A stretch of 64,000 nt of DNA from Massilia norwichensis. Its GTDB lineage: Bacteria > Pseudomonadota > Gammaproteobacteria > Burkholderiales > Burkholderiaceae_D. The translations under genes were made by a program, and so were the position numbers. Below, one piece after another: positions 35,224-46,380 of this stretch. The DNA lies in assembly GCF_024753245.1 (NCBI RefSeq), contig NZ_JANUGX010000034.1:1-64000 (forward strand), given 5' to 3'. How positions within the stretch are numbered: position 1 is the first letter of the stretch; each line of letters starts with the position of its first letter. The notes below the pieces were generated by a model. The model did not search any database. It was given only the letters and a program-made list of their open reading frames with translations, and was not told the DNA's origin.

Positions 35224-36545
35224 GCAGCGACGCCCACGCCCAGCTGGCGGCCGAGCACGAAGCGCTGATCCAGTTCCTGTACCTGGCCCCGGTGGGCCTG
35301 GTACAGACCGGTATCGACGGCGAGATCGTGATGATCAATCCGATCTCGGCCCAGCTCCTGATGCCGCTGTCGCGCGACGGCTGCCTCACCAATCTGTTCA
35401 CCGCGCTGGAAGACGTGGCCCCCGAGCTGCGTCACCTGTGCGCGCACTTTACGCGGCCGAACGGCATGATCTGCGACGGCCTGCACATCCACCTGAACAG
35501 CGGCGCACCGGCTGCCCGCACGCGCGCACCGCATGTGCTGTCGCTGAGCCTGATGAAGCTGGACGGCGCGCGCCTGATGGCGGTGCTGTCGGACGTCAGC
35601 GAACAGGTGCGCCGCGAGCGCCAGCTGCGCCAGAGCGACGCCTGGCTGAACGCCCTGCTCACCAGCATCACCGACTATGCGCTGGTCGGCCTCGACCGCC
35701 AGGGCCGGGTCAGCGACTGGAATGCGACCATCGGCCGCGTCACCGGTTTCACGCCCGCGGTGGTCGGCCAGCCGTATTCCGTGTTCTACCCCGGCGATGC
35801 CACCACGCTTGAACAGGTGCAGGACCGCCTGCGCGAAGCCGACGCCAATGGCTGGAGCCTGGACGAAGGCCCGCGCCTGCGCGCCGACGGCAGCCGGTTC
35901 CTGGGCAGCACCATGATCTCGCCGATCCCGGACCTGGATCCGGACAGCATCGCCGAGGGCGAAACCGCTTATTGCCTGGTGCTGCGCGACGTCAGCGAGC
36001 AGCGTGAGCTGATCGACACGCGCCGCAAATCGGCGTTCTCCGACCATCTGACCGGCGTCGCCAACCGCCGCGCCTTCTTCGAGGCCGCCGAACTGGAACT
36101 GACGCGCAACCGCCGCACGCCGCGGCCGACCGCGCTGATCCTGTTCGACGCCGACCACTTCAAGCAGATCAACGACCGTCACGGCCACCCGGCCGGCGAC
36201 CAGGTGCTGTGCCAGCTCGGCAAGGCGCTCTCGAACACCTTCCGCCAGGTCGACGTGGTAGCGCGCGTGGGCGGCGAGGAATTCGCCGTGCTACTGCCTT
36301 CTTCGACCCTGGCCGGCGCCCGGACCGTTGCCGAGCGCCTGCGCGAGCTGGTCGCGGCCGAGCCGGTGATGTGCGATGGCGTACCGGTATCGGTCACGAT
36401 CAGCGCCGGCATCGCCGCCGTCGACGCCGGCGAGCACCTCGACCTCGACACCCTGATCAAGCGCGCCGATCGGGCGCTGTACGCCGCCAAGGCGAACGGA
36501 CGCAATCGCGTCGAATGCTGGAGCGGAGACCACGATGCAGCCTGA
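35220..36545 (+). CDS. PAS-PAS-GGDEF diguanylate cyclase
   Basis: 441 residues. It starts at GTG 35220, overlapping the pyp stop by 4 nt. An N-terminal PAS-like module (about 10-130, EALIQFLYLAPVGLVQ) is closely similar to that of the next gene. A second PAS is at about 140-265 (LLTSITDYALVGLDRQGRVS) and GGDEF at about 275-435 with RVGGEEFAVLL. An inhibitory RxxD site (RQVD) lies exactly five residues before GGEEF, so the cyclase should be active and product-inhibited. It makes cyclic di-GMP from GTP. Co-translation with PYP suggests light control through protein contact (inference). Confidence 0.9.
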   Translation: MSSDAHAQLAAEHEALIQFLYLAPVGLVQTGIDGEIVMINPISAQLLMPLSRDGCLTNLFTALEDVAPELRHLCAHFTRPNGMICDGLHIHLNSGAPAARTRAPHVLSLSLMKLDGARLMAVLSDVSEQVRRERQLRQSDAWLNALLTSITDYALVGLDRQGRVSDWNATIGRVTGFTPAVVGQPYSVFYPGDATTLEQVQDRLREADANGWSLDEGPRLRADGSRFLGSTMISPIPDLDPDSIAEGETAYCLVLRDVSEQRELIDTRRKSAFSDHLTGVANRRAFFEAAELELTRNRRTPRPTALILFDADHFKQINDRHGHPAGDQVLCQLGKALSNTFRQVDVVARVGGEEFAVLLPSSTLAGARTVAERLRELVAAEPVMCDGVPVSVTISAGIAAVDAGEHLDLDTLIKRADRALYAAKANGRNRVECWSGDHDAA

Positions 36546-38310
36546 AATCCAGACGGGCACGCCCGACGCCTATGAAGCCCTGATCCAGTTCCTGTACCGC
36601 GCCCCGATCGGCCTGGTGCAGGCCAGCCTGGACGGCACCGTCGACATGCTCAACCCGATGTCCTCCAGCCTGCTGATGCCGCTGGTGCGCGACGGCAGCA
36701 TGGACAACCTGTTCACCGTGCTGGCCGGCGTCGCGCCGCAACTGCGCGAGCTGACCGAGAACTTCAGCGCGCCCTCCGGCGCGGTCTGCGAGGGCCTGCG
36801 CCTGCAGCTGGGCGAGGCCGCCGGCCATGGGCCGCAATGGCTGTCGCTGTCGGTGCTGAAGCTCGACCCGACGCGCCTGATGGCGGTGGTGACCGACGCC
36901 ACCCACGAAGTGCAGCGCGAGCAGGAAAGGCTGGCGCGGCGCCTGAAGACGGCGGCCCGCACCGACGCCCTGACCCGCATGCCGAACCGCGAGGCGCTGC
37001 TGGAACAGGCGCAGCAGATGCTGGGACGCACCACGGGCGGCAATGGCGGCCGCAACGGCTTCGCGCTGCTGTTCATGAATTGCGACCGCTTCCGCCAGAT
37101 CAACGACGCCCACGGCCAGGCCGCCGGCGACCGCCTGCTGGTGCAGATCGGCGAGCGCATCCGTGCCACGCTGCGCCCGCCCAGCGACCGCATCGCCCCG
37201 AACGCCGGCAGCGGCCAGCTCGCGGCCCGTGTCGGCGCCGACGAATTCGCGGTGCTGCTGGACGGCCTGCGCAGCCGTGACGACGCCGAGAAGATCGCCG
37301 CGCGTCTGCTCGAAGCGCTGGCGCGCCCGTATCAACTGGCGGGCGGCCAGGAGCTCGCCTGCAAGCTGTCGATGGGCCTGGTCTGGGCCGCCGATGCGAG
37401 CGACCTGGCCGGCGAGATGCTGCGCGACGCCAGCATCGCGATGGTCGAGGCCAAGCGCGCCGGCGGCAATGTCTGCACCATGTTCGAGCCGGCCATGCGC
37501 GAGCGCGCGGCGCGCCGGGCGGACATTGAATCGGATCTGCGCCAGGCCCTGGTCGAGGACCAGCTGTTCGTGGTCTACCAGCCGGTGGTCGGCCTGCGCG
37601 AGGATGGCGGCACCGACCTCTCGGCCGGCGTCGAGGCCCTGGTGCGCTGGCAGCATCCGGTGCGCGGCGTGGTGCCGCCTTTCGAATTCATCCAGGTGGC
37701 CGAGGAATCGGGCCTGATCGGCGCGCTCGGCGACTTCGTGCTGCGCCGCGCCTGCCGCGACTTCATGGCCTGGCAGCGCGAGCTGGGCGATCAGGCGCCG
37801 CGCCTGATGGCAGTGAACCTGTCGCGCGCCCAGCTGGGCCAGCCCGACTGGCCGGCGACGGTGCGCGCCATCCTCGCCGCGGAAGGCATGCGTCCGTCCC
37901 AGCTGCAGCTGGAAGTGACGGAAAGCCTGGCGGCCCAGGACCAGCAAGTCCAGGACCGTCTGCACGAGCTGAAGGCGATCGGCATCACGCTGGCGCTGGA
38001 CGATTTCGGCACCGGCTATTCCTCGCTCTCCAGCCTGCACCAACTGCCGGTAGACACGGTCAAGATCGACCGCTCCTTCGTCTGCCAGGCCGATACCAGC
38101 CAGCACCACCGCGTGCTGATCGAGGCCACCGTGAAGGTCGCCCAGAGCCTGGGCATGAACACGGTGGCCGAGGGCATCGAGACCGAAGCGCAGGCGGCTG
38201 CCGTGCGCGAGCAGCAGTGTGCCAAGGGCCAGGGCTACCTGTTCAGCCGGCCGCTGACATCGCCGGCTTTGCTGGACTGGTTGCGCACCTCGATGCAAAT
38301 CGCGGCCTAG
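36535..38310 (+). CDS. PAS-GGDEF-EAL c-di-GMP phosphodiesterase/cyclase
   Basis: 591 residues, overlapping the previous gene by 11 nt. The N-terminal PAS-like module (about 8-125, EALIQFLYRAPIGLVQ, VRDGSMDNLFTVL) is a paralogue of that in the cyclase. The GGDEF domain has GADEF and no RxxD, so it may be catalytically weak. The EAL domain looks active: VEALVRWQHP, LEVTESL, LDDFGTGYSSL, VKIDRSF and VAEGIETEAQ are all present. It probably degrades cyclic di-GMP, opposing the upstream cyclase under shared control by PYP (inference). It converges on the aldo/keto reductase gene with a 1-nt gap. Confidence 0.9.
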   Translation: MQPEIQTGTPDAYEALIQFLYRAPIGLVQASLDGTVDMLNPMSSSLLMPLVRDGSMDNLFTVLAGVAPQLRELTENFSAPSGAVCEGLRLQLGEAAGHGPQWLSLSVLKLDPTRLMAVVTDATHEVQREQERLARRLKTAARTDALTRMPNREALLEQAQQMLGRTTGGNGGRNGFALLFMNCDRFRQINDAHGQAAGDRLLVQIGERIRATLRPPSDRIAPNAGSGQLAARVGADEFAVLLDGLRSRDDAEKIAARLLEALARPYQLAGGQELACKLSMGLVWAADASDLAGEMLRDASIAMVEAKRAGGNVCTMFEPAMRERAARRADIESDLRQALVEDQLFVVYQPVVGLREDGGTDLSAGVEALVRWQHPVRGVVPPFEFIQVAEESGLIGALGDFVLRRACRDFMAWQRELGDQAPRLMAVNLSRAQLGQPDWPATVRAILAAEGMRPSQLQLEVTESLAAQDQQVQDRLHELKAIGITLALDDFGTGYSSLSSLHQLPVDTVKIDRSFVCQADTSQHHRVLIEATVKVAQSLGMNTVAEGIETEAQAAAVREQQCAKGQGYLFSRPLTSPALLDWLRTSMQIAA

Positions 38311-38311
38311 G

Positions 38312-39166
38312 CTAGCGCATCGCCAGCGGCTGTCTCCGGCGCGGCGTCGGGAAGCCTGCGTCGAGCTGGGCCAGGTCCTCGGCGGTCAAGGCCGGCGCCA
38401 GGTCCAGCGCGGCGCGGTTCTCGCGCACGTGCTGCGGCCGCACCGCCTTCGGAATCACCACCACCCCGTCCTGGCGCAGCAGCCAGGCCAGCGCCACCTG
38501 GGCCGGCGTCACGCCATGGCGGCGCGCCACGGCCTTCAGTTGCGGCTTGCCGAGCAGGCCGGCCTGCGATGCCGGGTCCGACTCCAGCGGCGAATAGGCC
38601 ATCACCGGAATGCGGCGTTCGCGGCACCACGGCAGCAAGTCCCATTCGATGCCACGCTGGGCCAGGTTGTACAGCACCTGGTCGGTGGCCACCAGTTCGC
38701 CGCCGGGCAGCTTGCTCGCTTCCAGCATGTCGTCGAGGTCGAAATTGCTGACCCCGAAGTCGCGGATCTTGCCCTGCTCGCGCAGGCGCACGAAGGCCTC
38801 CAGCGTTTCCGCCAACGGCACATTGCCGCGCCAGTGCAGCAGGTAGAGGTCGATGCAATCGACCCGCATCCGCCGCAGACTGCGCTCGCAGGCCGCCTGC
38901 ACGCCGCGCCGGTCGGCGTTGTGCGGGTAGACCTTGCTGACCAGGAAGACCTCGTCGCGACGCCCCGCGATCGCCTCGCCGACGACTTCCTCGGCGCCGC
39001 CCTCGCCGTACATCTCGGCGCTGTCGATCAGGGTCACGCCGAGATCGAGGCCCAGGCGCAGCGCGGCGACTTCTGCGGCGCGGGCGGCAGGATCTTCGCC
39101 CATGTTCCAGGTGCCCTGGCCGAGCATGGGGATTCGGCTTCCGGATGGCAACAAATAATCTGTCAT
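38312..39166 (-). CDS. aldo/keto reductase
   Basis: 284-residue TIM barrel. [14 protein letters not shown] carries the catalytic Asp and Tyr, [12 protein letters not shown] the Lys, and LYLLHWRG the His; [11 protein letters not shown] and the C-terminal [18 protein letters not shown] bind substrate and NADPH phosphate. ATG 39166 has AAGGAG 7 nt upstream; a longer in-frame reading has no support. It reduces aldehydes or ketones in the cytoplasm. The physiological substrate is not evident. Confidence 0.9.
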   Translation of the reverse strand: MTDYLLPSGSRIPMLGQGTWNMGEDPAARAAEVAALRLGLDLGVTLIDSAEMYGEGGAEEVVGEAIAGRRDEVFLVSKVYPHNADRRGVQAACERSLRRMRVDCIDLYLLHWRGNVPLAETLEAFVRLREQGKIRDFGVSNFDLDDMLEASKLPGGELVATDQVLYNLAQRGIEWDLLPWCRERRIPVMAYSPLESDPASQAGLLGKPQLKAVARRHGVTPAQVALAWLLRQDGVVVIPKAVRPQHVRENRAALDLAPALTAEDLAQLDAGFPTPRRRQPLAMR

Positions 39167-39296
39167 GCGCTCTCCTTTGCGTAAAAGCCGACGATACACC
39201 GTTTGCGCGCGCGCAAAAGCGAGATTGAGGCAAAGAGACTTGCACGGCCATGCAAGGCGCACACTGGCCCGGTTAGCTGCCCCATGTTTCGCGACC

Positions 39297-40436
39297 ATGA
39301 CACTGACACGCCTCGTTTCGAATGCCCTGCTGCTCGCCGCGGCCGGCTGTACCGTCAAGGACAACCACCCGGTGGCGGTCACGCCCCAGGTCGTGCCCAC
39401 CGAGCTATGGGTGGCGCAGGACGGCCTCGACAGCAATCCCGGCACCCGCGCCGCGCCGCTGCGCTCGCTGGCGCGGGCGGCCCAACTGGTGACGCCCGGT
39501 ACCACGGTCAACGTCCTGCCCGGCACCTACCAGGGCGGCTTCCGCACCAGCATCAATGGCCTGGCGAATGCCCGCATCGTGTTCCGCTCGACGGAGCGCT
39601 GGCAGGCGCGGCTGGTGCCGCCGCCGGTCTCCAACAGCGAAATGGCCTGGGACAACCGCGCCAGCTATGTCGACATCCAGGGCTTCGAAGTCGACGGCGC
39701 GGCGCGCTCGGAAGGCCAGCCCTGGACCACCGGCATCTACAGCGGCGGCTCCTACAACCGCATCGCCTCCAACCACGTGCACCACATCGCCACCACCCTG
39801 CCCTGCACCAGCAAGGGCGGGTCCGGAATCGGCGTCGACAGCTACTACAAGGGCATGTACTCGGAGGTGGTCGGCAACAGCGTGCACGACATCGGTCCGC
39901 CCGGCTGCCGCTACGTGCAGGGCATCTACGTGAACACGCCCGGCACGGTGCGCAACAACATCGTCTACCGGGTGGCCGAGGCCGGCATCCACCTGTGGCA
40001 CGACGCGCACAAGGTCATCGTCGTCAACAACACAATCACGGCCTCGAACACCGGCATCCTGGTCGGCGGCGGCGACTTTTATCACACCAAGGGGCCGAAC
40101 GACCATACCCACGTGTTGAATAACATCGTGTACGACAACCGCTACGGGATCTCCGAACAGGGCGCCACGGGCAAGCACAACAGCTACCGCAACAACCTGG
40201 TGTTCGGCAACAAGGAGGCGGACTGGCGGCTGGCCGAGGGCATGCGCCACGTCGGCACCGTTGCCGCCGCGCCGGGTTTCCTCAGCTATTCGCGCAGCGG
40301 CACGCCGGACTTCCGCCTGGCGGCGGATTCACCGGCGATCGGCAAGGGCCTCGAGCACGGCGCCGACGGCCCCGACTTCTATGGCAAGTCGCGCGGGCAG
40401 GCCGATGCGGTCGACATCGGCGCCTGCCAACACTGA
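39297..40436 (+). CDS. parallel beta-helix repeat lipoprotein
   Basis: 379 residues. The N-terminus has a lipoprotein signal (about 1-18, LLLAAAGC). The mature part is a right-handed beta-helix: [16 protein letters not shown] opening (DUF1565-like), then repeated [48 protein letters not shown] and [12 protein letters not shown] rungs, ending near VDIGAC. Such proteins are often polysaccharide lyases or hydrolases. No clear catalytic triad can be assigned. It is probably anchored in the outer membrane. The RBS is weak. Confidence 0.85.
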   Translation: MTLTRLVSNALLLAAAGCTVKDNHPVAVTPQVVPTELWVAQDGLDSNPGTRAAPLRSLARAAQLVTPGTTVNVLPGTYQGGFRTSINGLANARIVFRSTERWQARLVPPPVSNSEMAWDNRASYVDIQGFEVDGAARSEGQPWTTGIYSGGSYNRIASNHVHHIATTLPCTSKGGSGIGVDSYYKGMYSEVVGNSVHDIGPPGCRYVQGIYVNTPGTVRNNIVYRVAEAGIHLWHDAHKVIVVNNTITASNTGILVGGGDFYHTKGPNDHTHVLNNIVYDNRYGISEQGATGKHNSYRNNLVFGNKEADWRLAEGMRHVGTVAAAPGFLSYSRSGTPDFRLAADSPAIGKGLEHGADGPDFYGKSRGQADAVDIGACQH

Positions 40437-40455
40437 GCGCGCCCTGTTGAACGCG

Positions 40456-40803
40456 CTATAAGATCTCGTTGACCAGCTCGGAAGGCCGGCACAGCCGCAC
40501 GCCCTTCGGCGTGATCACGAAAGGCCGGTTGATCAGGATCGGATGCGCCAGCATGGCATCCAGCAGCGCATCGTCGCTGACGTCGGGCGCGTCCAGCCCG
40601 AGTTCCTTGAACAGCGCCTCCTTGCTGCGCACCGCCCCGCGCACCGTCAAACCGGCATCCGCGATCATCTTCTTCAGCTGTTCGCGTTCGGGTGGATTGG
40701 CGAGGTAGTCGATCACCTCGGGCTCGTGGCCGGCATCGCGCAGCAGGCCCAGCGTGGTGCGCGAGGTGCCGCAGCGCGGATTGTGAAAAATTTTGATGTC
40801 CAT
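40456..40803 (-). CDS. arsC: arsenate reductase (glutaredoxin type), ArsC family
   Basis: 115 residues. FHNPRCGTSRTTLGLL contains the active-site Cys of the ArsC/Spx family; PLFKELG-like ALFKELG, MLAHPILINRPFV and the Arg-rich C-terminal half match glutaredoxin-coupled ArsC. ATG 40803 follows AGGGGAT. It would reduce arsenate to arsenite. No arsR or arsB is adjacent, so a generic reductase role in the family is possible. Confidence 0.87.
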   Translation of the reverse strand: MDIKIFHNPRCGTSRTTLGLLRDAGHEPEVIDYLANPPEREQLKKMIADAGLTVRGAVRSKEALFKELGLDAPDVSDDALLDAMLAHPILINRPFVITPKGVRLCRPSELVNEIL

Positions 40804-40972
40804 CGTTAAATCCCCTGTAGAACAAAAAGCAGTCTTGCCGGTCAAGCAAGGGATGATACCGACGGCGCTACAACGCTTCCAGTCTTTTTACTTGTCGCGC
40901 ATTTTTCCCCGCTATAGAATCCCCGGTTTATTTTCCAGGACGCAATGAAGACGTCCGCCCGAGAGACTGATA

Positions 40973-41599
40973 ATGCAAGAACACCTGTTGCGCCCGGCAG
41001 CGCTGCCAAGCTGGCGCCAGCGCACCGCACTGCGCCTGCTGAACATGATCGGCTGGAACGTGCTGTATAAGCCACTGCCGGGGCCGCATGGCGTTGCGGT
41101 GGTGTATCCGCATACCTCGAACATCGATTTCTTCGTCGGCCTGCTGGCGAAGTGGGCGCTCGACCTGAAGTTCCGCTGGCTGGCCAAGGATTCGCTGTTC
41201 CGCGGCCCGATGGGGGTGGTCATGCGCTATTGGGGCGGCGTGGCCGTCGACCGCAGCGCGCCGCAGGGCGCGATCCCGCGTCTGGCCGAAGACATGCTGG
41301 CCGAAAAGTGGTTCTGGCTGGCGGTGACGCCGGAAGGCACGCGCGGCTACCGCCCCTACTGGAAGAGCGGCTTCTACCGCATCGCGATGACGGCCAGGGT
41401 GCCGCTGCTGCTGGTGTCCTTCGACTACCGCACCAAAGTCATCGACGTCACCCGCAGCATGCTGCCGACCGGCGACGAAGCCGCCGACATGGCCGCGATC
41501 GCCGCAGTCTATGAAGGCGTGCAGGCGAAATACCCGAAGGACGCGGCGCCGATCCGCCTCGCCGAACCGGGTTCAGACCAGGCCCGCAAGCAGGCATAA
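40973..41599 (+). CDS. PlsC-type 1-acyl-glycerol-3-phosphate acyltransferase family protein
   Basis: 208 residues. The acyltransferase box is PHTSNIDFFVG (His-X4-Asp) and the phosphate-binding motif is VTPEGTRGYRPYWKSG. It transfers an acyl group to a glycerolipid-type or related acceptor at the inner membrane. Length is close to other short PlsC homologues. Its 3' end overlaps the convergent hupE/ureJ gene by 27 nt. GAGAGA before ATG 40973 serves as RBS. Confidence 0.87.
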   Translation: MQEHLLRPAALPSWRQRTALRLLNMIGWNVLYKPLPGPHGVAVVYPHTSNIDFFVGLLAKWALDLKFRWLAKDSLFRGPMGVVMRYWGGVAVDRSAPQGAIPRLAEDMLAEKWFWLAVTPEGTRGYRPYWKSGFYRIAMTARVPLLLVSFDYRTKVIDVTRSMLPTGDEAADMAAIAAVYEGVQAKYPKDAAPIRLAEPGSDQARKQA

Positions 41600-42142
41600 A
41601 CCGGCGGCGCCGATCGCGGCGCCCGCCATCCGGCGGCGCTGCGGGTCGGGCTGCACGATCATCCCCAATCCCATCACCAGCGCGCTGGCCGCCAGGAAGC
41701 CGGCGCCGCTGGCCATGCCCGCCAGCTCGCGCCCGTGCGCGATCCCGTGCAGGAAGCCGCACACCCCCACCAGCGCCACCGCCAGTTGCGGCGGCATGCG
41801 CAGCGCAGCCGCCGCCAAAGCGCCCAGCAGCAGCACGGTGGCGGCAATCGAGATCTCCAGCGCCGGCAGCTGGCCGTCCTGCAGCAGGCCCGCCGACGAA
41901 GCGCCCAGCGCCATCAGCACCAGGAACACCGGCGGCATCACCGCGCCATGGCGCTGCCCGCGCGCCCACAGCCCGACCGCCAGCAGCGCCAACAGGTGGT
42001 CCAGGCCAGTCAGCGGGTGCAGCAGGCCGGCAGCGAAGCCGCTGTCCCCGCCATGCCCCGGATGGGCCAGCGCCGGCAACGCCACCAGGCCGAGCACCGC
42101 GGCCAGCGCCACAAAGCGCATCGCCTTCTTCAGATTCTTCAT
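41573..42142 (-). CDS. ureJ: HupE/UreJ family nickel/cobalt transporter
   Basis: 189 residues with a signal-like first helix ending at ALAHPGHGG, followed by about six membrane segments. HPLTGLDHLLALL is the HupE/UreJ signature that binds metal. The start overlaps the ureG stop by one base (TAATG), so it is the final gene of the urease operon. It likely supplies nickel for the urease active site. The name hupE is also used for this family. Confidence 0.88.
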   Translation of the reverse strand: MKNLKKAMRFVALAAVLGLVALPALAHPGHGGDSGFAAGLLHPLTGLDHLLALLAVGLWARGQRHGAVMPPVFLVLMALGASSAGLLQDGQLPALEISIAATVLLLGALAAAALRMPPQLAVALVGVCGFLHGIAHGRELAGMASGAGFLAASALVMGLGMIVQPDPQRRRMAGAAIGAAGLCLLAGLV

Positions 42143-42765
42143 TACGCGCTCTCCTGTCTGTCGAGCAGTCCCTGCTCGCGGACGAAATGCACCACGGCGT
42201 CGACGCCTTCGCCGGTACGCAGATTGGTGAATACGAAGGGGCGGTTGCCGCGCTGCTGCCGCGCGTCGCGCGCCATGACGCCCAGGTTCGCGCCCACATG
42301 CGGCGCGAGGTCGGTCTTGTTGATGATCAGGAGGTCCGAGCGGGTGATGCCCGGACCGCCCTTGCGCGGAATCTTCTCGCCGCCGGCGACGTCGATGACG
42401 TACAGGGTCAGGTCCGACAGCTCGGGACTGAAGGTGGCGGCCAGGTTGTCGCCGCCCGACTCCACCAGCACCAGTTCCAGCGCCGGGAACTCGGCCTGCA
42501 GGCGCGCGATCGCCTCCAGGTTGATGGACGCATCCTCGCGGATCGCGGTATGCGGGCAGCCGCCGGTTTCGACGCCCATCAGGCGCTCGGGCGGCAGCGC
42601 TTCGGCGCGCAGCAGGATGTCCATGTCTTCGCGCGTGTAGATGTCGTTGGTGATCACGGCCATGTCGTAATGGCCGCGCAGATGCCGGCACAGCATCTCG
42701 CACAGCGCGGTCTTGCCGGAGCCGACCGGCCCGCCGATGCCGACGCGCAGGGGATTCGATACCAT
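42142..42765 (-). CDS. ureG: urease accessory GTPase UreG
   Basis: 207 residues. P-loop [13 protein letters not shown], switch [11 protein letters not shown], the nickel-binding [26 protein letters not shown] and [11 protein letters not shown] are all standard for UreG. It hydrolyses GTP to drive nickel insertion into apo-urease together with UreD, UreF and UreE. The start may be ATG 42765 or GTG 42774; AGGAAG lies before both. It follows ureF closely. Confidence 0.95.
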   Translation of the reverse strand: MVSNPLRVGIGGPVGSGKTALCEMLCRHLRGHYDMAVITNDIYTREDMDILLRAEALPPERLMGVETGGCPHTAIREDASINLEAIARLQAEFPALELVLVESGGDNLAATFSPELSDLTLYVIDVAGGEKIPRKGGPGITRSDLLIINKTDLAPHVGANLGVMARDARQQRGNRPFVFTNLRTGEGVDAVVHFVREQGLLDRQESA

Positions 42766-42787
42766 CGTTGTCACAGCTTCCTCTCTT

Positions 42788-43453
42788 TCATGAACGGTAC
42801 AGCCGCCCATGCTGCACCTCGTGCCGCATCGACAGCATGGACAGGCCCGGCGCCCAGTTCGACATCGCGCCGTCCTCGAGTTCGCGCGCCCAGCTTGCCG
42901 CCGCTTCGATCTCGGGCCGCAGCGACAGCAGCAGGCGCTGTCCCGCCACCTGGCCCAGCGGGACCGACTTCACGCAGACCAGCACCTGGTTCTCGGCCCA
43001 GGTGAACAGCAGCGCCAGCAGCGCCTCGTCGTGCGGGATGCCGAGACCGTCGACGGCGCAGGCAAAGGCAGCCGGCAGCGAGACGTCCTCGCCCAGCCTG
43101 GCGGCGCCCGGCACGCCCAACTCGGCGATCAGGTGACCCAGCGAATAGCCCATCTGGATCGTCTCCGCGCGCAGCTCGGCGGTGTCGCGCGAGGCCAGGA
43201 AGCATTCGCTCCAGCGGCGCACGGCGGCATCGTCGCGCGCGGCCCAGGCTTTCAGCAGGCGCCAGAACAGCGGCGCATCCCACTGCGCCATCACCTCGTG
43301 CAGGCAGCGCACGATCCAGGCGCGGCTGCTGACCGCGTCGTGCACCACCCCTTCTTCGAGCGCCGCTTCGAGTCCCTGCGAATAGCTGTAGCCGCCGATC
43401 GGCAGTGCCGGGCTGGCAAACTGCAGAAGGTGCAGCAGGCCGGCGGCGTTCAT
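42788..43453 (-). CDS. ureF: urease accessory protein UreF
   Basis: 221 residues, mainly helical. [22 protein letters not shown] near the N-terminus is the UreF signature, and RSEC-like [18 protein letters not shown] follows. UreF acts with UreD and UreG as a checkpoint in metallocentre assembly. Start overlaps the ureE stop by ATGA. Confidence 0.94.
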   Translation of the reverse strand: MNAAGLLHLLQFASPALPIGGYSYSQGLEAALEEGVVHDAVSSRAWIVRCLHEVMAQWDAPLFWRLLKAWAARDDAAVRRWSECFLASRDTAELRAETIQMGYSLGHLIAELGVPGAARLGEDVSLPAAFACAVDGLGIPHDEALLALLFTWAENQVLVCVKSVPLGQVAGQRLLLSLRPEIEAAASWARELEDGAMSNWAPGLSMLSMRHEVQHGRLYRS

Positions 43454-44001
43454 GCGCGCACGGGGGCATCAGCCGCCGCCAACACCTCGGGACGGTGGAT
43501 CTTCTGCCGCACCGGCACCGGCGCCAGCGGACCGGCGCCCGCATGCGCATGCGCGTGGCCATGGCCGCCCGCGTAGGCGCCCGGTTCCGGCTCGAACTTG
43601 GCCAGCTCCTCGTCCACTTGCGCGCCCAGCCCCAGCACCATCTCCTTCAGCACCGGGTCGACGCGGATGCGGATCCAGCCCGGGCCGACCTGGGCCTGGG
43701 TATGGCGGTTGCCGAGATGGTAGGCGCAGCGCGCCAGCATCGACGCATCGACGCAGCGCACCAGGTAGGTCGGCTCGGGCGCCGCCACCACGCGCACCAC
43801 GCGACCGCCTTCGCCGCGCAGCAGGTCGCCGTCGCGCAGGACGGTGCCGCGCGCCAGGAACAGCGCGACTTCCTCGCCGGACGCCAGGCGAGCGCGCTGG
43901 CGGCAGCGCTCGCGCTGGTCCCAGGTCAGCACCATCAGTTCGTTGACGGCCATGCCCGGGACGGCATCGGCGCGGGCCACCTTGGTATGCAGGGATAACA
44001 T
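43450..44001 (-). CDS. ureE: urease accessory nickel chaperone UreE
   Basis: 183 residues. N-terminal peptide-binding domain (about 1-75), then a metal-binding domain with AYHLGNRHTQAQV, and a His-rich tail GGHGHAHAHAG that binds extra nickel. It delivers Ni to the UreDFG complex. RBS AAGGAG precedes ATG 44001, 13 nt after ureC. Confidence 0.94.
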   Translation of the reverse strand: MLSLHTKVARADAVPGMAVNELMVLTWDQRERCRQRARLASGEEVALFLARGTVLRDGDLLRGEGGRVVRVVAAPEPTYLVRCVDASMLARCAYHLGNRHTQAQVGPGWIRIRVDPVLKEMVLGLGAQVDEELAKFEPEPGAYAGGHGHAHAHAGAGPLAPVPVRQKIHRPEVLAAADAPVRA

Positions 44002-44014
44002 GCGTGCTCCTTGT

Positions 44015-45711
<1,697 letters not shown>

Positions 45712-45715
<4 letters not shown>

Positions 45716-46050
45716 GCCGCGCCCTCCCCGGCCGCCGGCGGCGCCGGAATGGGGCCATCGACCAGCCCGCGGAAACCGACCGCCACGCGCGCGCCGGCCA
45801 GCTCGACCAGTTCCACCGTGCGGCACTGGCCGGGCTCGAAACGGACCGCGGTGCCGGCCGCGATGTTCAGGCGCATGCCGAGTGCCGCCGCGCGGTCGAA
45901 CTGCAGGGCCGCATTCACCTCGTGGAAGTGGTAGTGCGAGCCGACCTGGATCGGCCGGTCGCCGGCGTTCGCCACCGTCACGGTCTGCGTGCGGCGGCCG
46001 GCGTTGAGGACGATCTCGCCTGGTTCCAGAATGTACTCGCCGGGGATCAT
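45712..46050 (-). CDS. ureB: urease beta subunit UreB
   Basis: 112 residues. [34 protein letters not shown] and [16 protein letters not shown] are hallmarks of UreB. It is a structural subunit of the (ABC)3 enzyme and lies between ureA and ureC in the usual order. Confidence 0.96.
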
Positions 46051-46069
46051 GCGCTCTCCGTTCGCTCGT

Positions 46070-46372
46070 TCAAACGATGGGTTGGTGGACGGTGACCAGC
46101 TTGCTGCCGTCCGGGAAAGTGGCTTCGACCTGGATCTCGGGGATCATCTCCGGCACGCCCTCCATCACATCGGCGCGGGCCAGGATCGTGCCGCCCTCGG
46201 CCATCAGCTCGGCCACGCTGCGGCCGTCGCGCGCGCCTTCCATGATGGCGGCGCTGATCAGGGCCACGGCTTCCGGGTAGTTCAGCTTTAGGCCGCGCGC
46301 GCGGCGCCGTTCGGCCAGCAGCGCGGCGGTGAAGATCAAGAGCTTGTCTTTCTCGCGGGGTGTCAGGTCCAT
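46070..46372 (-). CDS. ureA: urease gamma subunit UreA
   Basis: 100 residues. [40 protein letters not shown] and [21 protein letters not shown] are the UreA signature. The start ATG 46372 has TAGGAG 6 nt upstream, overlapping the ureD stop. Upstream in-frame reading through ureD is not coding. Confidence 0.96.
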   Translation of the reverse strand: MDLTPREKDKLLIFTAALLAERRRARGLKLNYPEAVALISAAIMEGARDGRSVAELMAEGGTILARADVMEGVPEMIPEIQVEATFPDGSKLVTVHQPIV

Positions 46373-46380
46373 GGCGGCTC

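Noticed and set aside
33394-38310. Tyrosine ammonia-lyase gene to supply p-coumarate
   Set aside because: No aromatic amino acid lyase (no Ala-Ser-Gly cofactor motif) is present anywhere in the window; the chromophore source must be elsewhere or external.
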